From NCBI GenBank assembly GCA_965208745.1, contig CBDBPN010000004.1, positions 1,922,001-1,986,000 of the forward strand: a DNA stretch of 64,000 nucleotides, in the 5' to 3' direction. Shown piece after piece: positions 15,429-23,697 of the stretch. Every line of letters starts with the position of its first letter. Position 1 is the stretch's first letter. Source of the DNA: VXNE01 sp965208745 (GTDB lineage Bacteria; Pseudomonadota; Gammaproteobacteria; Pseudomonadales; Azotimanducaceae). The position numbers and the translations under genes are program-made. The notes beneath the pieces were generated by a model, which did no database searches, was not told the origin of the DNA, and saw nothing but the letters and a program-made list of their open reading frames with translations.

Positions 15429-17366
15429 ATGATCCGCACGCTCCTGATCGCGAACCGCGGCGAGATCGCCTGCCGCGTCATCCGCACGGCGCGCCGGATG
15501 GGGATCGAGACGGTGGCTGTCTACTCCGACGCGGACGCGCACGCGCCCCATGTCCGGCAGGCCGACGAGGCGATCCGCATTGGACCCGCGCCCGCCGCGC
15601 GCAGCTATCTCGACATCGACGCCGTGCTCGGCGCCGTGGCGGCAACCGGCGCGGATGCCGTGCACCCCGGTTACGGGTTCCTGTCGGAGAACGCCGAGTT
15701 CGCGGACGCCTGCGCCGGGGCTGACTGCATCTTCGTGGGACCGTCGGCGGACGCCATCCGGGCCATGGGTTCGAAGATCCAGGCGAAGAAACTGGTGGAG
15801 GAGGCCGGCACCCCGGTGGTACCCGGCTACCTGGGGGACGACCAGGACCCCGATGCGCTCGCAAAGCAGGCCGGGGACGTTGGCTTCCCGCTTCTGATCA
15901 AGGCTTCGGCCGGCGGCGGCGGCAAGGGCATGCGGCTGGTGCAGGACGCTGCTGCTTTCTCCGCCGCGCTGGAGGGCGCGAGACGCGAATCCCGCGCCGC
16001 CTTTGGCGATGACCGGGTACTGCTCGAACGCTTCCTGACGAGCCCCAAGCACATCGAGGTACAGGTACTGGCGGACACCCACGGCAACACGCTGTACCTG
16101 TTCGAGCGCGACTGCTCGGTGCAACGCCGCCACCAGAAGGTGATCGAGGAGGCGCCGGCGCCCACGGTCGATGCCGCGTTGCGGACGAGTATGGGCGAGG
16201 CGGCCGTGCGTGCGGCGCGCGCGATCGACTACGTTGGCGCGGGAACCGTCGAGTTCATCGCGGAAGCGGGCGAGTTCCACTTCATGGAGATGAACACGCG
16301 GCTGCAGGTGGAACATCCGGTCACCGAGGCCATCCTCGGCCTGGACCTCGTGGAGCTGCAGCTACGGGTCGCCGGCGGCGAGCCCCTTCCCTTCGGCCAG
16401 GATGACCTCGACATACGTGGCCACGCCATCGAGGCACGGGTCTACTCGGAGAACGTGCGGCGGAACTTCCTTCCCTCGACAGGCCGACTGCATCGCGTCG
16501 CCTGGCCGCACACGGTGCGCGTGGACACGGGCGTCGAGACCGGCGCCGAGATATCGGTGCACTACGACCCCATGATGGCGAAGGTCATCGCCCACGGCGC
16601 CGACCGCTCCGCCGCGGTCGTTGCGCTGCGCGAAGCGCTCCGCGAGACCGAGATCGTCGGCGTCGAGCACAACGTGCCGTACCTGCGCAACGTCCTCGCC
16701 CACGACCGTTTCCTCGACGGGACCTATACCACCAGCCTGGCCGAGGACGAGGCGGCGGCGCTCACCCCGCATGACGATCCGCTGAGCGTGCTCGCGGCGG
16801 CGCTGGCGCTCGTGGCCGGCGTACGGGACGCCGGCCCCTGGGATACGGCGGACGGTTTCCAGACCAACCTCGCGCGGGAGCAGCGTTTCACCCTCCGCCG
16901 CGGCCGGAAGCGGCTGGACGTCGACGTCACCCACGCCGGTGACGCCTACCATGTCGAGACGCCCGACGGCGCTTTCGAAGCGCGCGACGTCGTCTTCGCC
17001 GACGAGCACGTGCATGCCCTCGTCGGCAACGTCCGCCTCTCGGCGGCCGTCTACCGGATCGGCACGGACGTGTTCGTCGTGAAGGACGGCGCCACGGAGC
17101 GGCTGCAGGTGCGGGTGCTCGACGCCAGCGACTTCCGCGCCGTCGCGAGTGCCGGAGGCAAGGTCGCGGCCCCCATGCCGGGCAGCATCGCCGCGGTTTC
17201 CGTTGCCGTCGGCGACCGGGTCAAGGCCGGTCAGACGCTCGTCGTCCTCGAGGCCATGAAGATGGAGCACAACATCGCGGCGCCGGGGGACGGTAAGGTC
17301 AGCGCGCTCAACGTCGCCGTGGGAGAGCGGGTGGAAGAGGGGGCGGAACTGGTGGTGCTCGGATAG
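15429..17366 (+). CDS. Acyl-CoA carboxylase biotin carboxylase/biotin carrier (alpha) subunit
   Basis: A 645-residue protein with an N-terminal biotin carboxylase domain (LLIANRGEIACRVIRTA start; ATP-grasp motif KASAGGGGKGMRLV near residue 157; EMNTRLQVEHPVTE near 288) and a C-terminal biotinyl domain with the EAMKMEH site, Lys611 being biotinylated. It carboxylates its own biotin with ATP and bicarbonate and works with the beta subunit encoded just upstream. Size and order match methylcrotonyl/geranyl/propionyl-CoA carboxylase alpha subunits. Starts at ATG 15429, 15 bp after the beta gene. Cytoplasmic. Confidence 0.93.
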   Translation: MIRTLLIANRGEIACRVIRTARRMGIETVAVYSDADAHAPHVRQADEAIRIGPAPAARSYLDIDAVLGAVAATGADAVHPGYGFLSENAEFADACAGADCIFVGPSADAIRAMGSKIQAKKLVEEAGTPVVPGYLGDDQDPDALAKQAGDVGFPLLIKASAGGGGKGMRLVQDAAAFSAALEGARRESRAAFGDDRVLLERFLTSPKHIEVQVLADTHGNTLYLFERDCSVQRRHQKVIEEAPAPTVDAALRTSMGEAAVRAARAIDYVGAGTVEFIAEAGEFHFMEMNTRLQVEHPVTEAILGLDLVELQLRVAGGEPLPFGQDDLDIRGHAIEARVYSENVRRNFLPSTGRLHRVAWPHTVRVDTGVETGAEISVHYDPMMAKVIAHGADRSAAVVALREALRETEIVGVEHNVPYLRNVLAHDRFLDGTYTTSLAEDEAAALTPHDDPLSVLAAALALVAGVRDAGPWDTADGFQTNLAREQRFTLRRGRKRLDVDVTHAGDAYHVETPDGAFEARDVVFADEHVHALVGNVRLSAAVYRIGTDVFVVKDGATERLQVRVLDASDFRAVASAGGKVAAPMPGSIAAVSVAVGDRVKAGQTLVVLEAMKMEHNIAAPGDGKVSALNVAVGERVEEGAELVVLG

Positions 17367-17409
17367 CAGCGGACCGGGGCCAATGGGCGTCCACAAGGTC
17401 GCTGCCCCT

Positions 17410-17438
17410 TTGAGAATCTCGCATTTGATAGATATCAT
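17410..17438 (+). promoter_or_regulatory. Promoter and overlapping operator of the first vapBC module
   Basis: TTGAGA (17410-17415), a 17-bp spacer, then TATCAT (17433-17438): a near-consensus sigma-70 promoter, 5 of 6 matches in each box. An inverted repeat TGATA-GA-TATCA (17426-17437) overlaps the -10 box, the classic position for VapB/VapBC autorepression. Transcription would start about 17445, just upstream of the antitoxin. Confidence 0.65.
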
Positions 17439-17465
17439 GAGATAGTGCATGAGCGGGGTGTTGTC

Positions 17466-17708
17466 TTGTCCAAGGTCCCTGACTACCGCGGTGTCGCCAA
17501 AGTCTTCTGGAGTGGACGCAGCCAAGCAGTCCGATTGCCGGCCCCTTGCCGATTCGAGACCTCCGAGGTCGAAGTGATCAAGGACGGCGACTGCCTGACG
17601 TTGCGTCCGCTCGGAAAGAACTGGGCCGCCTATTTCGATTCCGACACCTGCGGAACGCTCCCGGAGCGCCGCCAACCGCCCCTGGATGACCGCGACGAGA
17701 TGCGCTGA
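17466..17708 (+). CDS. vapB: VapB-type antitoxin (AbrB/SpoVT fold)
   Basis: About 80 residues with the VapB core VAKVFWSGRSQAVRLP and a short strand EVEVIKDGDCLTLRPLG, typical of the swapped-hairpin AbrB-like DNA-binding domain; the acidic C-terminal tail would wrap the VapC toxin. TTG at 17466 was preferred because a GTG at 17445 would coincide with the predicted transcription start; both are in frame, so the true start is open. The stop overlaps the vapC start (TGATG). Represses its own promoter in the usual TA manner (family knowledge). Confidence 0.83.
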   Translation: MSKVPDYRGVAKVFWSGRSQAVRLPAPCRFETSEVEVIKDGDCLTLRPLGKNWAAYFDSDTCGTLPERRQPPLDDRDEMR

Positions 17709-18115
17709 TGTTCATGCTGGACACGGACATGTGCATCTACCTCATCAACGAACGCGATCAGGCACTGCGAGGCAAGTTCGTGTCGAATGCGCGGGCGATA
17801 TGCACGTCGTCGATCACTTACGCCGAACTCTGCTTCGGCGCTGCTCACTCGGCTCGCATCGAAGAGAACATGCGGGAGGTCGAGGCTTTCTGCGTCGATC
17901 TCGACATCCTGCCGTTCGATGCGACCGCGGGCACTCACTATGGAGAGATTCGGCAAGCGCTTACGCAAGGAGGTCGGATCATGGGAGCGAACGATCTGCT
18001 GATCGCAGCCCACGCGCGAAGTGCTGGCGCGACGCTGGTCACGAACAACGAACGGGAGTTCGGACGCGTGCCGGAGCTGCAGATGGAAAACTGGCTGGCG
18101 GAAACGAGCCGTTGA
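17708..18115 (+). CDS. vapC: VapC-type PIN-domain toxin RNase
   Basis: A 135-residue PIN-domain protein. Acidic active-site residues are visible in MLDTDMCIYL (Asp5), SITYAELCFG (Glu), MGANDLLIAA (Asp) and near the end TLVTNNEREF. VapC toxins cleave specific RNAs such as initiator tRNA or rRNA. It is translationally coupled to vapB. The active site looks complete, so it is likely functional. A tannase-family gene starts 8 bp downstream and may be read from the same transcript by chance. Confidence 0.9.
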   Translation: MFMLDTDMCIYLINERDQALRGKFVSNARAICTSSITYAELCFGAAHSARIEENMREVEAFCVDLDILPFDATAGTHYGEIRQALTQGGRIMGANDLLIAAHARSAGATLVTNNEREFGRVPELQMENWLAETSR

Positions 18116-18122
18116 GGCAGTC

Positions 18123-19688
18123 GTGAACAGAATCCTGTCTGCCGCGTTGTTCGTCCTGGGCACAGCCTGTGCCCCGGCGGATTCGGAATCCGCACCTGCC
18201 TCCGATGGCGTGCGGTGCGATCGGCTCTATCAGCTGACGGATCATAGCCAGGCGGTTGAACCGGGGGTTCTCGTGGATGCCACCGGCGATGTCCCGGCGC
18301 ATTGTCGCGTCAGAGGCGTCATAGAACGCACCATCCGTTTTGAAGTCACCATGCCCCTCGAGGGTTGGCAGGGCCGATTGATGTTCTACGCTCCCGGGGG
18401 CCTGGCCGGTTACATCGGTAACACCACCATCCTCCTGGATGAAGGATTCGCCATGGCCACCACGGATACGGGCCACGAGGGCGCTGAACCGGACTTCCTC
18501 AGGAACGACAAGGCGCGGATCGACTACGGTTATCGAGGGATTCATCTCTCGACCGTACTGGCGAAACAGGTTGTCGGGACGTTCTACGGTCGTGATGTCG
18601 ACCACTCTTATCTGACCGGTTGCTCGAATGGTGGCCGGGCTTCCCTGATCGAGGCACAGCGATACCCGGAGGACTTCGACGGCATCATCGCCGGGGCGCC
18701 GGCCATGGCGTGGAGCGAAACGAGCCCGTGGGGTCTGGCCGTCGAGCGCTGGCAGTCGGAGAATCCCCTGACGGCGGCTGCCCTGGAACTGCTGGACGAG
18801 GCGTCAAGGGGGGCCTGCGACATGCTCGACGGCGTCGCCGACGGCGTCATTGGCGATCCCAGGCAGTGTTCGGTGGAGATGCTGAACCTCGAGGCGCTCC
18901 AGTGCGATTCCGGGCAAGCGGAAGGGTGTCTCACCGAGGGCCAGATACGGACCGCACGGGCGATCTACTCCGGTGTGACCGATGAACAGGGACGCGTCCT
19001 GTCTCCTGGCGTGATGCCGGGCGGAGAAGCAGAGGACGAGTGGTTGTTCTGGGTGGTCGGGACACCCGGCGCCCCACCCGCCACCGAGCTGATGGGGACC
19101 GGGAACATCCGGAATCTGTACCACAGAAAGCCGAACTACCAGGTCGACCAGTTCGATCTGGTCCACGACCGCGAGGAGCTGGCGCGGGAGACCAGTTCCA
19201 TTGACGTGCCTGAAGGCAGCTTCGAGGGTTTTCGGAATCGCGGCGGCAAACTGATCGTCTACCAGGGGTGGAATGACTTTCCGATCCGGCCCCAGTCGAT
19301 GCTGGACTACATGGCGAGGGCGGAGGAGCTGGGCGGCAGCCCCATGGATGATTTCGCGCGCGTGTACATGGTGCCGGGGATGCTCCACTGTGCGGGTGGA
19401 CCCGGCGCGTGGGTCGCGGATTACGTCGGTCCGATGGTCGACTGGGTGGAGGAAGGCCAGGCGCCGGAAGAGATCATCGGGGCCCACACGGGCGTTTCCC
19501 GATGGTTTGAGGCACTCGCCGTCATGGGAGCCAGCTGGACGATGGCGCTGCCGGACGTAGGCAGGGAAGGAGATGGAGTCAGGAGATTCACCCGTCCGAT
19601 CTGCCCCTATCCGAAGGTCGCAAAGTACGAAGGTCCTGGCGACGTCCGTGACGCAGAGAGCTTCATCTGTACCGAGGACCAGGGGTAG
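18123..19688 (+). CDS. Tannase/feruloyl-esterase family secreted esterase
   Basis: A 521-residue protein with an N-terminal export signal (about residues 1-20) ending in a cysteine, LGTAC, that could be a lipoprotein site although the lipobox is not ideal. The catalytic layout is clear: GCSNGGR with Cys167-Ser168, Asp385 in WNDFP, and His422-Cys423 in MLHCAGG. The paired CS...D...HC arrangement, where the two cysteines bridge to hold the triad, is typical of this family. It would hydrolyse esters of aromatic acids such as ferulate or gallate in the periplasm or on the cell surface. The AbgT transporter gene follows 27 bp downstream, hinting at uptake or export of an aromatic product. GTG 18123 gives the signal peptide. 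Confidence 0.9.
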   Translation: MNRILSAALFVLGTACAPADSESAPASDGVRCDRLYQLTDHSQAVEPGVLVDATGDVPAHCRVRGVIERTIRFEVTMPLEGWQGRLMFYAPGGLAGYIGNTTILLDEGFAMATTDTGHEGAEPDFLRNDKARIDYGYRGIHLSTVLAKQVVGTFYGRDVDHSYLTGCSNGGRASLIEAQRYPEDFDGIIAGAPAMAWSETSPWGLAVERWQSENPLTAAALELLDEASRGACDMLDGVADGVIGDPRQCSVEMLNLEALQCDSGQAEGCLTEGQIRTARAIYSGVTDEQGRVLSPGVMPGGEAEDEWLFWVVGTPGAPPATELMGTGNIRNLYHRKPNYQVDQFDLVHDREELARETSSIDVPEGSFEGFRNRGGKLIVYQGWNDFPIRPQSMLDYMARAEELGGSPMDDFARVYMVPGMLHCAGGPGAWVADYVGPMVDWVEEGQAPEEIIGAHTGVSRWFEALAVMGASWTMALPDVGREGDGVRRFTRPICPYPKVAKYEGPGDVRDAESFICTEDQG

Positions 19689-19715
19689 CGCCTTTCGGGA
19701 GATCGCCCTGGGACG

Positions 19716-21248
19716 ATGAACGAACAACGACAGCGTACCCGGCTCGTCCGGTTTCTCGACCGCGTCGAGGTGCTCGGCAACAGGCTGCCCGATCCGGCCG
19801 TGCTGTTCCTGCTGCTCCTGATCGCCGTCTGGGTGTTCTCCGCCCTGCTCGCCCCGTTCAGCTATTCCCACATCGATCCGCGCACCGGCAGCGCCCTGCA
19901 GATTCACAATCTGGCCACTCCCGACCAACTTGCACACTTTCTGTCCCGGATGGTGCCGACCTTCGTCGGCTTTCATCCGCTGGGCGTCGTGCTGCTGGCG
20001 ATGCTCGGCATCGGCGTGGCCGACTACACAGGCTTCATCCGCACCGGCCTGAAAGCGCTGATGAACGTCACTTCCCGGGCGATCGTCACGCCGATGCTGC
20101 TGCTGATCGCCATCATCAGCCACAGCGCCGTGGATGCCGGCTACGTGCTGGTGATTCCCCTCGGCGCCGTCATCTTCCAGGCGGCCGGCCGGCATCCGCT
20201 TGCGGGGATCGCAGCCGCCTTCGCGGGCGTATCGGGCGGCTTCAGCGCCAACTTCGTGCCTTCGGCCCTCGACCCCCTGCTGCAGGGGATCACCCAGGCG
20301 GGCGCACAGATCATCGATCCGGATATGGTGCTGAACCCGCTCAACAACTGGTTCTTCACGTCCGCATCCACGCTGCTGATCGTCGGCCTGGGCTGGTACC
20401 TGACCGACCGGATCATCGAGCCTCGACTGTCGGGTACGGCGCTGGACGGCGACTTGGCCGAAGTGCCGCGACTTGAGCCGCTGACGACGGACGAGCGCAG
20501 GGGCCTGACCGCAAGCCTTCTTGCGATGGGCCTGGCGCTGCTTGTCCTGTTCCTCAGCGCGTTGCCCGAGGGTTCCGCCTGGCGCTCGCCGGACGGCGAA
20601 CTCACGGCGGGTTCCGCGCCGTTGATGCGCAGCATCGTTCCCCTGATTTTCCTGATCTTCCTGCTGCCCGGCATCGTCTTCGGCTACGCCGCGAAAACCG
20701 TTACCGGGCACCGCGACATCATCGCCGGCATGACCGGGGCGATGAGCGGGCTCGCCTACTACCTGGTCATGGCGTTTTTCGCGTCGCTGTTCATCGCCGA
20801 GTTCGGGCGCTCGAACCTAGGCGCGCTGCTGGCGTTGGAGGGCGCGGCCTTGCTGAAAGCCGCGGCGTTGCCGGCGTTCATTACCGTGGTAGGCGCCATC
20901 GTCATTACCGGGGTGGTCAACCTGTTCGTCGGTTCCGCCTCGGCCAAGTGGGCGCTGCTCGCGCCGATCCTGGTGCCCATGCTGATGCAGCTCGGCATCT
21001 CGCCGGACCTGACCCAGGCCGCCTACCGGGTGGGCGATTCCTCGACCAACATCATCACGCCGCTCATGCCGTATTTCCCGCTGGTGGTGGTTTTCTGCCA
21101 GCGGTACGTCAAGGACTCGGGAATCGGCACGGTGTTGTCGATGATGCTGCCCTACGCGGTCGCGTTCCTGGTGGTGTGGACGCTGTTTCTGCTGGCGTAC
21201 TGGGCCGTGGGACTGCCGCTCGGATTGCAGGCGAGTTACGCCTATTAG
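19716..21248 (+). CDS. AbgT-family transporter
   Basis: A 510-residue membrane protein with about 12 hydrophobic segments. Family signatures: the N-terminal NRLPDPAVLFLLLL, GGFSANFVPSALDPLLQG around residues 170-186, and the repeated GDSSTNIITPLMPYFPL near residue 440. AbgT members import p-aminobenzoyl-glutamate or export antimetabolites such as sulfonamides. Its position directly after an aromatic-ester hydrolase suggests an aromatic acid or peptide as substrate, but this is an inference. Start ATG 19716 is supported by a GGGA site upstream. Confidence 0.92.
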   Translation: MNEQRQRTRLVRFLDRVEVLGNRLPDPAVLFLLLLIAVWVFSALLAPFSYSHIDPRTGSALQIHNLATPDQLAHFLSRMVPTFVGFHPLGVVLLAMLGIGVADYTGFIRTGLKALMNVTSRAIVTPMLLLIAIISHSAVDAGYVLVIPLGAVIFQAAGRHPLAGIAAAFAGVSGGFSANFVPSALDPLLQGITQAGAQIIDPDMVLNPLNNWFFTSASTLLIVGLGWYLTDRIIEPRLSGTALDGDLAEVPRLEPLTTDERRGLTASLLAMGLALLVLFLSALPEGSAWRSPDGELTAGSAPLMRSIVPLIFLIFLLPGIVFGYAAKTVTGHRDIIAGMTGAMSGLAYYLVMAFFASLFIAEFGRSNLGALLALEGAALLKAAALPAFITVVGAIVITGVVNLFVGSASAKWALLAPILVPMLMQLGISPDLTQAAYRVGDSSTNIITPLMPYFPLVVVFCQRYVKDSGIGTVLSMMLPYAVAFLVVWTLFLLAYWAVGLPLGLQASYAY

Positions 21249-21307
21249 TCGATAGCGCCCGGCGGGACGTTCTGTGGCGGCGGCTGATCGACGCCAGGGG
21301 CTCACCC

Positions 21308-21449
21308 TTACGGCGTATGCCCCGCCACCGCAGACCCCAACGCCGGGGACGCCGGCTCCTCCGTGACGAAGCCACAGTGTCTCGGAAAGAACACCTCCGG
21401 CCGTAGCTCGCTCGTATCGATCAGCCCGATGTGCTGGTAGCGCTCGGCG
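21308..21449 (-). pseudogene. Detached copy of the 3' end of the secreted-protein gene at 22701
   Basis: Read on the minus strand, this stretch encodes about 46 residues (ERYQHIGLIDTSELRPEVFF, then HCGFV, PALG and AGHTP, stop TAA at 21308) that match the last residues of the protein encoded at 22701-23669, in frame and with conserved length. Nucleotide similarity is high but clearly imperfect. Homology stops near 21449, and no start or upstream part exists. Between the two copies lie two phage-like small genes and hicAB. The likeliest explanation is insertion of a small cassette at the 3' end of this gene, with one 3' end carried in and the other displaced. Confidence 0.75.
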
Positions 21450-21464
21450 CCCTGGTCCACGGAG

Positions 21465-21680
21465 ATGCCCAACTCTCCAAGATGCCTCGCCTCCTCTTGC
21501 TCAAGGATGCGAAAAGGGGCTCAAGTCGATTGGTTGGAAAACCGGCTCAGCGATGAAGTGCGGGACGCGTGTGAGCGCTTTCAGGCACTTCTCAAGGATG
21601 TCGCTTCGGAGTTCGGTCGGGAAAACGACCAGCGGGGTTCCGGGCAGCAACAAGACGGGGGAACGGGAGACTCGCCATGA
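21465..21680 (+). CDS. Small hypothetical protein upstream of a phage-like protein
   Basis: A 71-residue protein (start ATG 21465, or ATG 21507 giving 57 residues). The central part WLENRLSDEVRDACERFQAL is an amphipathic helix; the tail is Gln/Gly-rich. Not recognised. It overlaps the next gene by 4 bp (ATGA), so the pair is translationally coupled, an arrangement common for phage accessory genes and for TA modules. It lies inside the cassette bounded by the duplicated 3' end. Confidence 0.45.
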   Translation: MPNSPRCLASSCSRMRKGAQVDWLENRLSDEVRDACERFQALLKDVASEFGRENDQRGSGQQQDGGTGDSP

Positions 21681-21949
21681 TCAAGGTCACCGATCACGCC
21701 GTCGTGCGGTATCTGGAGCGCGTTCTCGACGTAGATATCGACGACGTTCGCGAGGTGATCGTCCGCTCGCTCGACTCCCCGCAGGCAAGCCGGCTGATCG
21801 AGTTCGGTGGAGGTGCGAGGTGCAAGGTCACGGTGGACGGCGTGGTGTTCTGCCTGCAGGGTCACGCCGTCACTACCGTCTGGGACGGTCGCAGGGAGCG
21901 GCAGGCACACCGGCGGAGGAACCGTCCTACAGGGACTCGCGGCGGGTGA
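21677..21949 (+). CDS. Small phage-like protein with ITDHA-type N-terminus
   Basis: A 90-residue protein beginning MIKVTDHAVVRYLERVLDV, then GARCKVTVDGVVFCL and VTTVWDG. The T-D-H-A-x-x-R-x-L-E-R pattern followed by a short beta hairpin ending in V-T-V/L is seen in small proteins of phages and prophages and resembles small RNase-fold (RelE/DUF4258-like) proteins; I cannot assign a function. His7 and Arg11 could be functional. Coupled to the preceding gene by ATGA. The last about 15 residues are arginine-rich and low in coding character. Confidence 0.55.
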   Translation: MIKVTDHAVVRYLERVLDVDIDDVREVIVRSLDSPQASRLIEFGGGARCKVTVDGVVFCLQGHAVTTVWDGRRERQAHRRRNRPTGTRGG

Positions 21950-22173
21950 CCGGGAGGGCCTTCCCGCGCGCCAGGGGAACCGCACGACGCGGGGTACCCG
22001 TTCCCTGGATATATGGCGCAGCGGCGTCGCGGCTGGCTTTGCGCCGAATCTGGCGCGGCTCCTCGTTGAACCCACGGCAAGCCTGACATGCATTCGCCCG
22101 GCGGCAAATCTTCCGCTCCGGGACGCGGGGCAGTACGATAATCCCGGCACCCGGGCAAGGACGCGCGATTCCC

Positions 22174-22377
22174 ATGCCGCGCAAGGTACGGCAGCTAGTC
22201 GATGACCTGCGGTCGGCGGGGTTCGTGGAGGTCAGGGCCGGAGGCAAGGGCTCTCACCGGAAGTTCATGCATCCCGGCTTTCGAGGCGCGGTTACGGTGA
22301 GCGGGAGGCTTGGTGACGACGCGAAGCCGTATCAGGAACCGCAGGTTGGACGCGCCGTCGAGGAGGTGGGCAAGTGA
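22174..22377 (+). CDS. hicA: HicA-type toxin RNase
   Basis: A 67-residue double-stranded-RNA-binding-fold toxin with the family core LRSAGFVEVRAGGKGSHRKF, the conserved His in GSHRKF being the catalytic residue. HicA cleaves mRNAs independently of ribosomes. The partner hicB follows with a 4-bp overlap. The 224 bp upstream of this gene (21950-22173) holds no recognisable gene. Confidence 0.85.
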   Translation: MPRKVRQLVDDLRSAGFVEVRAGGKGSHRKFMHPGFRGAVTVSGRLGDDAKPYQEPQVGRAVEEVGK

Positions 22378-22604
22378 GACCGAGCGACCGATACCACAAG
22401 TGGATTGAATGGAGTGATCGGGATGCCGCCTACCTGGGGCGTTGCCCGGACGTCATTACCGGGATTCACGGGTCTGACCCCGTGCGCCTCTATGACGAGC
22501 TTTGTACTGTCGTCGATGAAGTGCTCCAGGAACTCGAGCGAGCCGAGCGAGCTCTCCCGGCGCCGCTGACTCGTCCCATGCGGGAAGTTGCCCAGTCCCG
22601 ATAG
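22374..22604 (+). CDS. hicB: HicB-type antitoxin
   Basis: A 76-residue partial RNase-H-fold antitoxin: YHKWIEWSDRDAAYLGRCPDVI corresponds to the HicB strand-loop-strand, followed by GSDPVRLYDELCTVVDEVL helix. No separate C-terminal DNA-binding domain is evident, so autoregulation may be weak or done by the short basic tail. It overlaps hicA by 4 bp. Confidence 0.82.
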   Translation: MRPSDRYHKWIEWSDRDAAYLGRCPDVITGIHGSDPVRLYDELCTVVDEVLQELERAERALPAPLTRPMREVAQSR

Positions 22605-22700
22605 CCAGCTTGGCGGGGCGTGCGTGGCGAGAGCCCCCTGCCCTACTCTTCCCACCAGTGCCGACCGGCCATGTCGAGCCCGCGCCAGGTCAAGTTTGAG

Positions 22701-23669
22701 CTAAGGCGTACGCCCAGCGACCTCGGGCCCCAACGCCGGCGACCCGCCCCCCTCCGGGACGAAGCCGCAGTGCCCAGGAAAGAACACCTCGGGCCGTAGC
22801 TCGCTCGTATCGATCAGCCCGATGTGCTGGTAACGCTCCGAGAGCACATCCGCGTCCGGCACGGCGAACCGGTCGGGATGCGCCCGGTAGACCTCGCAGT
22901 GCCCGAGCAGCCACCGTTCGAGGTGCCTCCCGAACGTGCGCGAGTACGCGTTGGGGTTCAGCGCCTCGTCCCAGAAGTCGTTGACATGGTCGGCCCACGT
23001 GAAGTCGCCCACCCGCTCGGGCATGCCGTCCCGCCACGTCATCAGGGCGGGACGGTCCCCAATGACCCCGTCATGGAACAGCCCCCGATAGAACCGGTAG
23101 CCCTCGTAGTTGGCCACGAGGTCCGCGTTCGAGAAGATGCCGGTCATCAGCCGGCCGAACAGCAGGCGCTCGGTCATGACGGCCCGGCGCCCGGCCTCGC
23201 GCTCGTCGCGGTAGCGCAGGTAGCGGCGATAGAACTTCCGCCCCTGTGAGAAGAAATGCCCGATCTTGTCGGTGCCGATGAGCACGTCGTTGAGCTTGAT
23301 GGTGCGTCCGAAGCCGAAGAACCGGGCCGTGCGCGTGGCTCGGATGGGCAGTTGGCCGTACATGGACTCGGAGTGGGTGGTCGGGAGGCGCTCCACCTCG
23401 TCCGAACGCATGGCCCACCGTTCCAGCCGGTCGACCGGCCATGGCCCGCCGAGCTTCCGGTGGGTGAGGTTCACGAAGCGCCACTCGTTCTCGCCGCCCT
23501 CCCAGGCCGCGGCGACGGCGTCCAGCGCCGCGTTGACTTCGCGGTCGAGCACCGCCGTGCTGTCGGCGATGTCCAGGTGCCGGTTCGTGTAGGGATCGGT
23601 TTCGTAGCCGAGGGCCGCCGCGCCGAAGACGACGCAGGCCAGGAACAAGGCAACGCGGACGCGGCCCAT
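22701..23669 (-). CDS. Secreted protein of unknown function with DKIGHFFSQG motif
   Basis: A 322-residue protein with a clear signal peptide (about residues 1-20) starting at ATG 23669; an upstream ATG at 23735 adds a non-signal extension and was not used. The mature part begins YETDPYTNR; the motif GTDKIGHFFSQG (about residue 135) recalls the DxxGHF signature of small DUF2279/YfiM-like envelope proteins, but the rest is not recognised. It is 28 bp downstream of the monooxygenase gene on the same strand. Its 3' end exists in a second, detached copy at 21308-21449. Confidence 0.7.
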   Translation of the reverse strand: MGRVRVALFLACVVFGAAALGYETDPYTNRHLDIADSTAVLDREVNAALDAVAAAWEGGENEWRFVNLTHRKLGGPWPVDRLERWAMRSDEVERLPTTHSESMYGQLPIRATRTARFFGFGRTIKLNDVLIGTDKIGHFFSQGRKFYRRYLRYRDEREAGRRAVMTERLLFGRLMTGIFSNADLVANYEGYRFYRGLFHDGVIGDRPALMTWRDGMPERVGDFTWADHVNDFWDEALNPNAYSRTFGRHLERWLLGHCEVYRAHPDRFAVPDADVLSERYQHIGLIDTSELRPEVFFPGHCGFVPEGGGSPALGPEVAGRTP

Positions 23670-23697
23670 GTCGGCGACGTCCGGTTGGCGTGGCCTC

